A stretch of 44,558 nucleotides of DNA. It comes from Bacteroidales bacterium. Its GTDB lineage: Bacteria > Bacteroidota > Bacteroidia > Bacteroidales > P3. This document shows, piece by piece, positions 14,461 to 22,025 of this stretch (position 1 is its first letter; every line of letters starts with the position of its first letter). Both the position numbers and the translations under genes were made by a program. The notes under the pieces were generated by a model that saw only the letters and a program-made list of their open reading frames with translations, ran no database searches and was not told where the DNA came from. The stretch lies in assembly GCA_024681475.1 (NCBI GenBank), contig JAILAT010000012.1, positions 1 to 44,558 on the forward strand. The letters run 5' to 3'.

Positions 14461-14468
14461 CAAAGTTA
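14461..14468 (-). promoter_or_regulatory. -7 box (TAACTTTG) for the GroES-like/alaS operon
   Basis: The complement reads TAACTTTG. The implied transcript starts near 14455 and has about 50 bases before the ATG, including the palindrome TCTCGCGAGA at 14441-14450. No good -33 element is seen. Confidence 0.5.
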
Positions 14469-14514
14469 CGCATTTTTTTTGAACGCCACGTCATTATTTT
14501 TCCACGCCCAAACA

Positions 14515-15621
14515 CTAGGCCAGCCACGGGTGAGCCAACACCTGTGCGACCACCTTGTCCATGTCGTAGTATCTGTATTCCGCCAAGCGGCCACCGAAGG
14601 ACACACGTTCCTCCCTAGAAGCCAGTTCTTTATAGCGTTCCGCCAGGGCATCGTTGTGCTCGTTGTTGATAGGATAGTATGGCTCCGCACCCGCTTTCCA
14701 CTGCTCGGAATACTCGTAGGACACCACCGTGTCGGACTGCTTGCCGAAATCAAAATGCTTGTGCTCGATGACTCGCGTGTAGGGCGTCTCACGGTCCGTG
14801 TAGTTGAACACGGCATTGCCCTGAAAGTCTTCCACACCCTCCATCAGCTGATGGTCGAAGCGCAACGTGCGAAATTCCAGAGGGCCAAAGCAATAGTCGT
14901 AATACGCATCCAGCGCACCCGTGTACAACACTCGGTCGGCCATCGAAATGTATTCCTCTTTCTGGGCCAGAAAGTCCTCGCCGAGGCGCACCTCCACGCC
15001 ATCCAGCAGGCGCTCAAACAGTTGAGTGTAGCCTCCTATCGGAATACCTTGATGGGGGTCGTTGAAATAGTTGTTGTCGAAGGTGAACCGCAGCGGAAGG
15101 CGACGCAGCACGAAAGCCGGTATCTCGGTGGCCGGCATTCCCCACTGCTTCTCGGAGTAGCCCTTCACCAGCGTCTCATAGAGGTCGCGACCCACCAGCT
15201 TCATGCCCTGCTCCTCCAGGTTGTGCGGCTCGGCGATGCAGGCATACTCCGCCTGCTGTTCGGCAATGCGACGCTTGGCCTCCTCGGGGGTATGCACATC
15301 CGGCCACAGCTTGCAGAATGTGTTCATATTGAACGGCAGATTGTAGAGTGTCCCCTTATAGTTGGCGATAGGCGAATTCACAAAATGGTTGAACTGGCAG
15401 AAGCGGTTCATATATTCCCACACGCGCTCGTCGGAGGTATGGAAAATATGCGCGCCATACCAATGCACCTGGATGCCGTTCATCTCCTTCGTATAGCAGT
15501 TGCCGCCAATATGGTTGCGCCGCTCCACCACCAGACAGCGTTTTCCCCGCGCCGCAGCCTCATGGGCAAACACCGTCCCATAAAGCCCCGCTCCAACTAT
15601 AAGATAATCATATCGTTCCAT
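14515..15621 (-). CDS. glf: UDP-galactopyranose mutase
   Basis: This 368-residue flavoenzyme interconverts UDP-galactopyranose and UDP-galactofuranose, the donor for galactofuranose in surface glycans. The N-terminal FAD-binding motif is YLIVGAGLYGTVFAHEAA, with ERRNHIGGNCYT after it. The hallmark HWYGAHIFHTSDERVWEYMN is present, as are later NLP and SEKQWG motifs. The frame is open further upstream, but the ATG at 15621 places the FAD motif at the usual position and gives the family's normal length. It is the last gene of a minus-strand block with an SDR dehydrogenase, an IspD-like cytidylyltransferase and a polyol-phosphate transferase, supporting a role in a surface polymer. Confidence 0.96.
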   Translation of the reverse strand: MERYDYLIVGAGLYGTVFAHEAAARGKRCLVVERRNHIGGNCYTKEMNGIQVHWYGAHIFHTSDERVWEYMNRFCQFNHFVNSPIANYKGTLYNLPFNMNTFCKLWPDVHTPEEAKRRIAEQQAEYACIAEPHNLEEQGMKLVGRDLYETLVKGYSEKQWGMPATEIPAFVLRRLPLRFTFDNNYFNDPHQGIPIGGYTQLFERLLDGVEVRLGEDFLAQKEEYISMADRVLYTGALDAYYDYCFGPLEFRTLRFDHQLMEGVEDFQGNAVFNYTDRETPYTRVIEHKHFDFGKQSDTVVSYEYSEQWKAGAEPYYPINNEHNDALAERYKELASREERVSFGGRLAEYRYYDMDKVVAQVLAHPWLA

Positions 15622-15748
15622 ATCTGTCGTTTCAATAATCGCTTTTTTTGTTTGGCTGGAAGGTTTTCTCAAACAGCCACACATGTAATTTAAGAAATGT
15701 CTTTCCCTTTGCGAAACGGGCGATGCACCCGTTCTATCTGACACTTGC

Positions 15749-16456
15749 TTACTTTTTCATTACTTTGCGAATGACTATGTTTTGACCATCCAAACAACAC
15801 TCGTTAGGATTGACCAAGTTACAGATGACCTCGGCAACCTCTTCGGGCTGCATAATAGTTGTCGGATCTTCGTCAGGAGCAAGTCGTTTTCTCAACTTTG
15901 TGGCACAGCGACCAGGGGAGACACAATACACCATAATGCCATACTCCGACAGTTCTGCGGTAAGAGTCTCAGACATAGATATCAACGCGGCCTTTGAAGA
16001 GGCGTAGCTGAGCCAGCCAGGACGCGGAGTCATACCAGCCGTCGAAGCCACATTCAATATTTTTCCACCTTTCTGTCTCATATACTTCACACTCTCGCGC
16101 ATGAACATGAATGGAGCGTATACATTTACGCGATAGGTCAGGTCAAAACTATCCAATGTGGTGGTCAACAGCGATTTGGGATCGGTATATCCAGCGATAT
16201 TCAACAAGCAGTCGATGCCACCCATTGTATCATTGACGGAGGCGACCAACTCGGGAATACGCTCAGGATATGCCAAATCGATATTGAACAATTTTACCTC
16301 TGCACCATAAGGCACCATTTTATCCATTGTTGCTTGCAAATCTGCATCATTGCGGCCAACAAGAGCATAAGAATCAAAATAATGGCACTGTGCCAACTTG
16401 ATGGCCGTAGCCTTGCCTATGCCCGACCCACTTCCTGTGATAATACATGTTCCCAT
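15749..16456 (-). CDS. SDR-family dehydrogenase, probable polyol-phosphate/CDP-polyol pathway
   Basis: This is a 235-residue classical short-chain dehydrogenase. The nucleotide-binding TGSGSGIG is at residues 7-14, NIAG follows the fourth strand, and the catalytic Ser, Tyr and Lys lie in NVASTAGMTPRPGWLSYASSK. It starts three bases after the IspD-like gene. In Haemophilus Bcs1/Acs1 proteins an IspD-like cytidylyltransferase and an SDR reductase are fused and together make CDP-ribitol from ribulose 5-phosphate. Here the same two domains are adjacent genes, so a reductase making ribitol 5-phosphate or a similar polyol phosphate is a reasonable inference. The substrate is not proven. Confidence 0.85.
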   Translation of the reverse strand: MGTCIITGSGSGIGKATAIKLAQCHYFDSYALVGRNDADLQATMDKMVPYGAEVKLFNIDLAYPERIPELVASVNDTMGGIDCLLNIAGYTDPKSLLTTTLDSFDLTYRVNVYAPFMFMRESVKYMRQKGGKILNVASTAGMTPRPGWLSYASSKAALISMSETLTAELSEYGIMVYCVSPGRCATKLRKRLAPDEDPTTIMQPEEVAEVICNLVNPNECCLDGQNIVIRKVMKK

Positions 16457-16459
16457 AAC

Positions 16460-17143
16460 TTATTTCCTCCTTCTGAATACATCATCATAAATCTGTTCAC
16501 CAGCCAACATATCGATGCGCGTGGTCAACTTGATATCATAATCCATACCAGGACAGATGGCAATGGTTGTCTCAGGGAAGTATTTGAAAACCATTCCTGC
16601 ATCCTCAGTGAATTCAACCCCTTCTTTGGAGGCCTGTTCGTGAGCTTCTTTCAGCAGACGCGTTTCAAACTTCTGCGGCAACTGCACATTGACCAGTTCC
16701 GACCTCGTCAGCAGACCTTCGACTTGGGCATGACCGCGGACAACGGTGAAAGGAATGCTTGTACCGAAAATTGCATTACGCTCTTTCTCGTCAAGCAGAC
16801 GGTCGAAGTCCTCAACTTTGACAAAAGGACGGGCTGCTTCGTGAATCACCACATCGTCGGTCTTCACTAACGAGAGGCCTGACTTGACAGAAGCTTGTCG
16901 GGTATCGCCTGCAGGGGCAAACATTACTTTTTTGCGAACGCCATACTGATTCAGCATCAGTTCTATGGAAGAGACATACTCATTCGCACAGACAACCACA
17001 ACTTCTGCTATGCGATCTATCTGGTCTACACGTTCCAATATATGCATAATCACGGGTTTACCAGCCAAAAGCATATACTGTTTCGGAACCGCATTGTGCA
17101 TTCTGGTTCCTGTTCCTCCTGATAAAAGTATTAATGTGTACAT
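16460..17143 (-). CDS. IspD/TarI-like cytidylyltransferase
   Basis: This 227-residue nucleotidyltransferase couples CTP to a sugar or polyol phosphate. The N-terminal signature LLSGGTGTRMHNAVPKQY and the HEAARPFV motif near residue 100 fit the IspD/TarI family. True IspD makes CDP-methylerythritol in isoprenoid synthesis. Here the neighbours are an SDR dehydrogenase three bases downstream and a TagF-like transferase 12 bases upstream, which points to a CDP-ribitol or CDP-glycerol type product for a surface polymer. It could still be the only IspD of the genome; a second copy elsewhere would settle this. Confidence 0.85.
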   Translation of the reverse strand: MYTLILLSGGTGTRMHNAVPKQYMLLAGKPVIMHILERVDQIDRIAEVVVVCANEYVSSIELMLNQYGVRKKVMFAPAGDTRQASVKSGLSLVKTDDVVIHEAARPFVKVEDFDRLLDEKERNAIFGTSIPFTVVRGHAQVEGLLTRSELVNVQLPQKFETRLLKEAHEQASKEGVEFTEDAGMVFKYFPETTIAICPGMDYDIKLTTRIDMLAGEQIYDDVFRRRK

Positions 17144-17155
17144 GATATATTTGTT

Positions 17156-18505
17156 TTATTTCAGTTGTTTAACACCAATTTTCTGCTCTATGAAATTAAT
17201 TATCATTTGAGATGGCAGAATTCCATTAATCGGCTGCAGATAACGATTATAAAAATCCTGTCGACGGGTTGCCATCGGGTCGTTGCCCTCCAATACCACA
17301 TCACGCAAGAACTTTTCTATTTCCTCAACACTACTGCCTCTATAGTGGCATTCGAAGGCTTCCAATCCGAAAGGACTGAAGCGCTCTTTAAAACGCTCAT
17401 CATGTGTCAGATACATTACTGGCTTATGCGTAAAGAGATATTCTGTTGTAAACGATCCGCAATCATGAATCATGGCATCAGAAGTGAGAAACAAATCGAC
17501 ATAATTCGACTCCTCCAACTGACTGTTCTCCATGTCACGCCATTTGTTATAGTATTCATTGACACGTTCTTCGCCCCACTCCTGCTGCAACTTGAATTTC
17601 AACAACTGATGTGGCTTAAAGGCAAACTGTATTTGGTCGCTGTATTTCTCTGCCAACGCCAGCATATCATCACAACGCAGCAAAAATGTCGACAATTCCA
17701 ATGTCTTGTCTATGGTATGGTGAGGAGCCCATATCACTCTTTTCTTGTCTTTCGGTTGAGGTTTCCAATTGTCTTTCGGATGATAATCTTCGCGGAGGAA
17801 CACCTCTGTGCCAGGATACCCCGAAACCTCCACATTGGTGCCATGATTGCGTGCCCATTCCTTGGCAGTGGCTCTGTTCAACTCTGTTTCAAGGAAGTAT
17901 ATACCTATGAGATTATGGAATATCAAATCGAAGTTCACACGATAGGTGCTCAACGACGAAAAACCATAAGAGACATAGCATGACAGGGTGTCTTTGAAGT
18001 TATAGACAAAATAACGCGGGTAGATGTCCTTGTATGGGGTTGTAAAGAAGACAATATCAGGATGCATCGTTTTTTTGATGTCAATCCACTTCCCTCTCTT
18101 GTCACGCGGAATGACATATTCGTATCCCTTATCTGCTACGAATTGTCTGGTACGTTCAAGAGTTTCTTCCACTTCTTCATTGCTAAACCCCTTGTATACA
18201 CTGTAAGGGCAAATGACAACATAAGGATGATAGTGCTTGTCGGCTTGCAGTGCCTTGAAGAGATAGTCCACTTTCCACATTCCTGGGATTGTCAGCAAGA
18301 AAGCCACATCCAAAGGTTTGCCTCCCTTGTTGGCCTCTTCCCATCGGGGTCTGAGCCTCTCGGCAGCCAGCTGCTGATGCTGTGCAAAATGCTTGGCATA
18401 ACGCTTGAAAACGAACGGGACATGATTCCTCATCACATCTCTATATGCCATTATCAGCCTGGCTCTATATTTGAACGACTTATCGTAACTCTTTTTCGAT
18501 GACAT
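17156..18505 (-). CDS. TagB/TagF-like polyol-phosphate (CDP-glycerol/ribitol) transferase
   Basis: This 449-residue protein matches the Glyphos_transf (CDP-glycerol glycerophosphotransferase) family. Typical segments are RVIWAPHHTIDKT, then FAFKPHQLLKFKL, then LFLTSDAMIHDCGSFTTEYL and KPVMYLTHDERF, which correspond to the HxP and D-C/SS active-site regions of the family. Related enzymes build teichoic acids or attach polyol phosphates to lipid-linked sugars at the cytoplasmic face of the membrane. It is first of the four minus-strand genes that end with glf and lies 19 bases after the large type IX secreted protein gene. Finding this enzyme in a Gram-negative is less usual, although capsule pathways use it. 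Confidence 0.85.
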   Translation of the reverse strand: MSSKKSYDKSFKYRARLIMAYRDVMRNHVPFVFKRYAKHFAQHQQLAAERLRPRWEEANKGGKPLDVAFLLTIPGMWKVDYLFKALQADKHYHPYVVICPYSVYKGFSNEEVEETLERTRQFVADKGYEYVIPRDKRGKWIDIKKTMHPDIVFFTTPYKDIYPRYFVYNFKDTLSCYVSYGFSSLSTYRVNFDLIFHNLIGIYFLETELNRATAKEWARNHGTNVEVSGYPGTEVFLREDYHPKDNWKPQPKDKKRVIWAPHHTIDKTLELSTFLLRCDDMLALAEKYSDQIQFAFKPHQLLKFKLQQEWGEERVNEYYNKWRDMENSQLEESNYVDLFLTSDAMIHDCGSFTTEYLFTHKPVMYLTHDERFKERFSPFGLEAFECHYRGSSVEEIEKFLRDVVLEGNDPMATRRQDFYNRYLQPINGILPSQMIINFIEQKIGVKQLK

Positions 18506-18524
18506 AATTATCTTGTTTGTATAT

Positions 18525-20867
18525 CTACCGCAACAAGGTTACGGTACCTACTAGTTTTTGTACTATATCCGGTCTTTTTTGCGTTGTGTATTCTATCAGA
18601 TAGACATACGCTTCTTCCTTGCAGAGATGCCCCTTGTAGGTTCCATCCCACACTTCTGTCAATCCGTCAAAGTCAAGCAAAAAATTACCCCAACGAGAGA
18701 AGATGTAGACATGGACACTATTTAAATCATATCCAAACACCTGAAACACATTATTATTGTCTCCTTCAGGTGTAAAAGCATTGGGCACCCATATCTCCGA
18801 ACTGTCCGGTTCGATTACTGGCGGTGGAACAACGACATGAATATTCAACCTCAATATGCTATCGCAGCCATTGGCAGCGGTCAATCTGTAAGTAGGAGAA
18901 ACGCTCTCATCATAGTATTGATTGCCATCTATCCATGTAATCGTATCGCCTTGGTCGATGAAGACATTGAGCTCTGTCTGTACGGAGTGTTTAATATTCA
19001 ACACCTTATATACAACACTGTCACAGCCATCAGGTTGAGGAAAAGTAGCAATAGGAACGGTATCGTTCTGGTAATAGGGTATGCCATTAATTACGATACT
19101 GTCGCAAGCCTCAGCATCGATATACGTGGAGTGGGTTTCTCCTAATTGAAGATTAAGGGTCTGAAAACTGACACAGTCGCCAGCCTGCACAATGGTGTCA
19201 CAATAGGTACCCGACACATAGTATGTTGCACCATTCCACACTAACGAATCAGCACAAACCACAGTATCCACTGTCAACGAACCCGTCGCCCCTATTTTGA
19301 CATAACAATGGACAGTGTCATCTACTTGAAAACAGCCCTGTCCTGTCTGATAGAAGGTATAATAATGAAAGAAACCAGGTGTAGTGGCCTGATATGAGAT
19401 GGTATCATCACTCGTAAGAAAACCGTTTTGGGTGTACCAGCCTTCGTGCGAGATGGTATCTTGCCTAAAAGTATATATCTTCACCGAATCGCCCACACAT
19501 ACATTGAGAGTGTCGCCGCTTCGACGTTCCACATCGTTCATATACAGATGCGTAGTAAGGGAAACTGCCGAGAAACCGACAGAATAGCCATAGCTCTCGT
19601 TTGCTCCCACTCCATAGGCATGCGCCACAAAGCCGGACGTACCGGAACTTCTCAACCGATGGAAACCAGGCGATATAGCAACCTGCGCAAAAGAATACTG
19701 GGAGTTGCCGCTAACAGGAAAAAAATAGTGAGAAATATTCGCATTATCCAAAAAAATGTTCGTGGTATTGTCTGTTCGAGTGACAATATTGACGTAGTGG
19801 TGATTGGTCAGCTGTTCTGAGTAATGGTAGTTGACAAAGATGACATCTTTTAACTGCTGCTCGATGGGGGCAATGAATATCATAGAGGGGTCACCGTCAG
19901 GACCTGCTATATTTTTGCTTAGCAAATAAGAATAGACCGTGGCAGGTTTGCTAGTATAGATATATTTGCTGTTGTTTGCGCCCTGCAAGGTAAAAGAATA
20001 ACTGGAACCAGCATTGAGCGTGGTCATTTGAGTGCCCCCGACAAATACAGCACAATTGTTTTCCAATGCAGTGACCTTCACATAGTCACCATCATGGGAC
20101 AAGGACTTCGTGACAACAAATTTGTTACCCCAATAAACAGTCGGTACACTCTGTTCGTAAAGGTGATCACAATAGGTTCCGCTATTCTCCGGAATGTGAG
20201 CGCACTCATGGCCATTGAACACTGCAATGGGCTTACAATCACGCGAATGGATGGTCGTTCCGCTATAATCGCTGTTGTTGACACTCTGCATGAAATAGCA
20301 CTGGCCTGCGTTGAGCACCTTGGTAAATTGAAGCACACCACTGGCCATATTCTTCGTATAGGCTGTGGCATTGATATCGACCACGGTGGAGTCATGCAAT
20401 GCAACAATCAATATCTCAGCAGGATTATTAAGCTTCCACGCCTTGAAATCCTGTATCATATAATCATCACGAAGCACCGGTGTAGGCAACACAAAAGTGG
20501 CATCAAACGAAGTGGCCAAAAAATTACTGGTATATACGGATACGGTATCTGTAGTCGTCAGGTGCATTGCCTTGTTCCGAATCGCATTTGATTCATAGTT
20601 GTACGTATCCACCGTGTCAAAATGGATAGTGACCATTGCTCCTGCTGGAACTTGAAAGGACTGTGACCATCCCGTATTGGGATTGGTGACAACACCACTG
20701 CATGCCCGCTGGCTTGTCACTGTAACACTCATAGCAGCCTCAATACGCCCCTTCATGAATGAAAACCAGAAATCGGTGCCCATAGTGGTGACGGCTTGGC
20801 TGGTTGCTCCTTGGGGCGACATTATCGCCAGAAGGAAAGTCGTGAGGTAAATAATCATTCTTTTCAT
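18525..20867 (-). CDS. Type IX secreted protein with IgGFc-binding-like N-domain and type B C-terminal domain
   Basis: This 780-residue secreted protein has a signal peptide (MKRMIIYLTTFLLAIMSPQG). The following domain (about residues 27-440) begins TTMGTDFWFSFMKG and resembles the IgGFc-binding-like domain. A region with repeated Cys-containing beta units follows (DTVVCADSLVWNGATYY, then EACDSIVINGIPYY, then NGCDSILRL). The C-terminal 85 residues form a gliding-motility-associated type B sorting domain, with WVPNAFTPEGDNN, then IFSRWGNFLLDF and VWDGTYKG. Proteins of this kind are exported by the type IX system and attached to or released from the surface. Its placement beside the polyol/galactofuranose genes is suggestive only. 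Confidence 0.85.
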   Translation of the reverse strand: MKRMIIYLTTFLLAIMSPQGATSQAVTTMGTDFWFSFMKGRIEAAMSVTVTSQRACSGVVTNPNTGWSQSFQVPAGAMVTIHFDTVDTYNYESNAIRNKAMHLTTTDTVSVYTSNFLATSFDATFVLPTPVLRDDYMIQDFKAWKLNNPAEILIVALHDSTVVDINATAYTKNMASGVLQFTKVLNAGQCYFMQSVNNSDYSGTTIHSRDCKPIAVFNGHECAHIPENSGTYCDHLYEQSVPTVYWGNKFVVTKSLSHDGDYVKVTALENNCAVFVGGTQMTTLNAGSSYSFTLQGANNSKYIYTSKPATVYSYLLSKNIAGPDGDPSMIFIAPIEQQLKDVIFVNYHYSEQLTNHHYVNIVTRTDNTTNIFLDNANISHYFFPVSGNSQYSFAQVAISPGFHRLRSSGTSGFVAHAYGVGANESYGYSVGFSAVSLTTHLYMNDVERRSGDTLNVCVGDSVKIYTFRQDTISHEGWYTQNGFLTSDDTISYQATTPGFFHYYTFYQTGQGCFQVDDTVHCYVKIGATGSLTVDTVVCADSLVWNGATYYVSGTYCDTIVQAGDCVSFQTLNLQLGETHSTYIDAEACDSIVINGIPYYQNDTVPIATFPQPDGCDSVVYKVLNIKHSVQTELNVFIDQGDTITWIDGNQYYDESVSPTYRLTAANGCDSILRLNIHVVVPPPVIEPDSSEIWVPNAFTPEGDNNNVFQVFGYDLNSVHVYIFSRWGNFLLDFDGLTEVWDGTYKGHLCKEEAYVYLIEYTTQKRPDIVQKLVGTVTLLR

Positions 20868-20900
20868 GGCTTTTTCTTTTAGAACAAATTTGGCTTTCCC

Positions 20901-21404
20901 TTATCTTTCCCTTTTTTCCATCAGACGTGTGCCGAGGGCGAAGAGGGCGGCATAGGCTACCACTACGGCCAGCTGGAGCCACAACGAGGTGCCCAGCAGC
21001 TGCTCGGGGGCTATCAGGAGGGCTTTCAGCAGGTAGAACACCACTTTGCCTACCAGGGCAGCAACAACGACGCTGAAGAACACCGGCATACGTTTGGCAA
21101 GCAGCTGGTAGACAGCCACGAATGTCAACAGCTCGGGGGCCATGCACATCGCCTTGGTGGGTGTGGGCATTCCGGTGACAAGCATCGAAAAGAGGGGCAG
21201 CAGCACTGCCAACAGCAGCGCATTGCGCCAGTCGCGACTGAAAAACAATCCCACTAACAGGCAGAGGAACATGGGGTTGAAACGATAGAATGGCACCGCA
21301 AAAACATGAGACACGGCAGGAATAAGACAGACCAGACCAAGCACCGTAGCATCAAGCAACAGCGTGTGCAACAGAACATTGTTTTTTGTAATTGTAATAT
21401 TCAT
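20901..21404 (-). CDS. Polytopic membrane protein, possible ECF-transporter S-component-like
   Basis: This 167-residue hydrophobic protein has about five or six membrane helices (for example LLDATVLGLVCLIPAVSHVF, then NALLLAVLLPLFSMLV, then VVVAYAALFALGTRL). The size and the loop MPTPTKAMCMAPELLTFVAVY recall substrate-binding components of energy-coupling-factor transporters, but the sequence evidence is weak and no ATPase or T-component genes are nearby. It lies 33 bases upstream of the type IX secreted protein gene on the same strand, so the two may be co-transcribed from the -7 box at 21423-21430. Confidence 0.7.
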   Translation of the reverse strand: MNITITKNNVLLHTLLLDATVLGLVCLIPAVSHVFAVPFYRFNPMFLCLLVGLFFSRDWRNALLLAVLLPLFSMLVTGMPTPTKAMCMAPELLTFVAVYQLLAKRMPVFFSVVVAALVGKVVFYLLKALLIAPEQLLGTSLWLQLAVVVAYAALFALGTRLMEKRER

Positions 21405-21422
21405 ATATGCATATTATTTTTG

Positions 21423-21430
21423 CAAAAATA
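21423..21430 (-). promoter_or_regulatory. -7 box (TATTTTTG) upstream of the membrane protein gene
   Basis: The complement reads TATTTTTG, matching TAnnTTTG, with an expected start near 21416. The AT-rich gap 21431-21610 between the divergent genes shows nothing else I can support. Confidence 0.5.
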
Positions 21431-21623
21431 CGATAATATTTTCATTCTTTGGCGAAAATTGTGAATTAGCTACTCTTTTTTTTTAACGGCAAGCCAAATC
21501 GGCTGTTATTCAGCAAATTGAGAATAAGACTACAATCATTTGATTTTTAATATATTACAAAAGAGCCCCGTTTGTTTTTTCAAAAAAAAAGCATCTTAAT
21601 CGGTATTGTTTCAATTTTTTATG

Positions 21624-21631
21624 TATCTTTG
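21624..21631 (+). promoter_or_regulatory. -7 box (TATCTTTG) for the HU gene
   Basis: TATCTTTG followed by C, a good TAnnTTTG match, lies about 40 bases before the ATG. The nearest TTG (21606-21608) is closer than the usual -33 spacing. Confidence 0.6.
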
Positions 21632-21669
21632 CAAATCAAATCGAATATCAAACTTAAAACACAAGAGAT

Positions 21670-21948
21670 ATGACAAAAGCAGAGATTGTTTCCTCAATTT
21701 CCAACAAAACTGGAATCGAGAAAGTGGCCGTTTTGGCTGTAGTTGAAGAATTCATGAACACCGTGAAAGAGTCGATGACCAACGGTGAGAATGTTTACTT
21801 GAGAGGTTTCGGCAGCTTCATCATCAAGCGCCGCGCCGAGAAGACAGGCCGCAACATCAGCAAGAACACCTCCGTCATTGTTCCTGCCCACAACATCCCG
21901 GCTTTCAAGCCCGCCAAGACGTTCATGACCGCCGTGAAAGGTGAATAA
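21670..21948 (+). CDS. HU/IHF-family DNA-binding protein
   Basis: This 92-residue nucleoid protein matches the bacterial histone-like family over its whole length. It starts TKAEIVSSISNKTGIEK, has the dimer core around VYLRGFGSFIIKRR, and the DNA-binding arm region contains GRNISKNTSVIVPAHNIPAFKPAK. Such proteins bend and compact DNA and support replication, recombination and transcription. It is monocistronic, with a promoter at 21624-21631 and a strong terminator at 21969-21997. Whether it is HU or an IHF subunit cannot be fixed from the sequence alone. Confidence 0.96.
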   Translation: MTKAEIVSSISNKTGIEKVAVLAVVEEFMNTVKESMTNGENVYLRGFGSFIIKRRAEKTGRNISKNTSVIVPAHNIPAFKPAKTFMTAVKGE

Positions 21949-21968
21949 TGCGTCTCAACCCCACTTAG

Positions 21969-21997
21969 CGCCCGACAATCTATCGGGCGTTTTTTTT
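21969..21997 (+). terminator. Rho-independent terminator of the HU gene
   Basis: The stem CGCCCGA/TCGGGCG (21969-21975 and 21983-21989) has a seven-base loop and is followed by eight Ts. Confidence 0.95.
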
Positions 21998-22025
21998 ACA
22001 ACAATCTACTTAATTCTTTTTCAAC

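Noticed and set aside
14515..15744. Longer UDP-galactopyranose mutase starting at 15744
   Set aside because: It would add 41 residues before the FAD motif, which normally lies at the very N-terminus; the ATG at 15621 gives the family's length.
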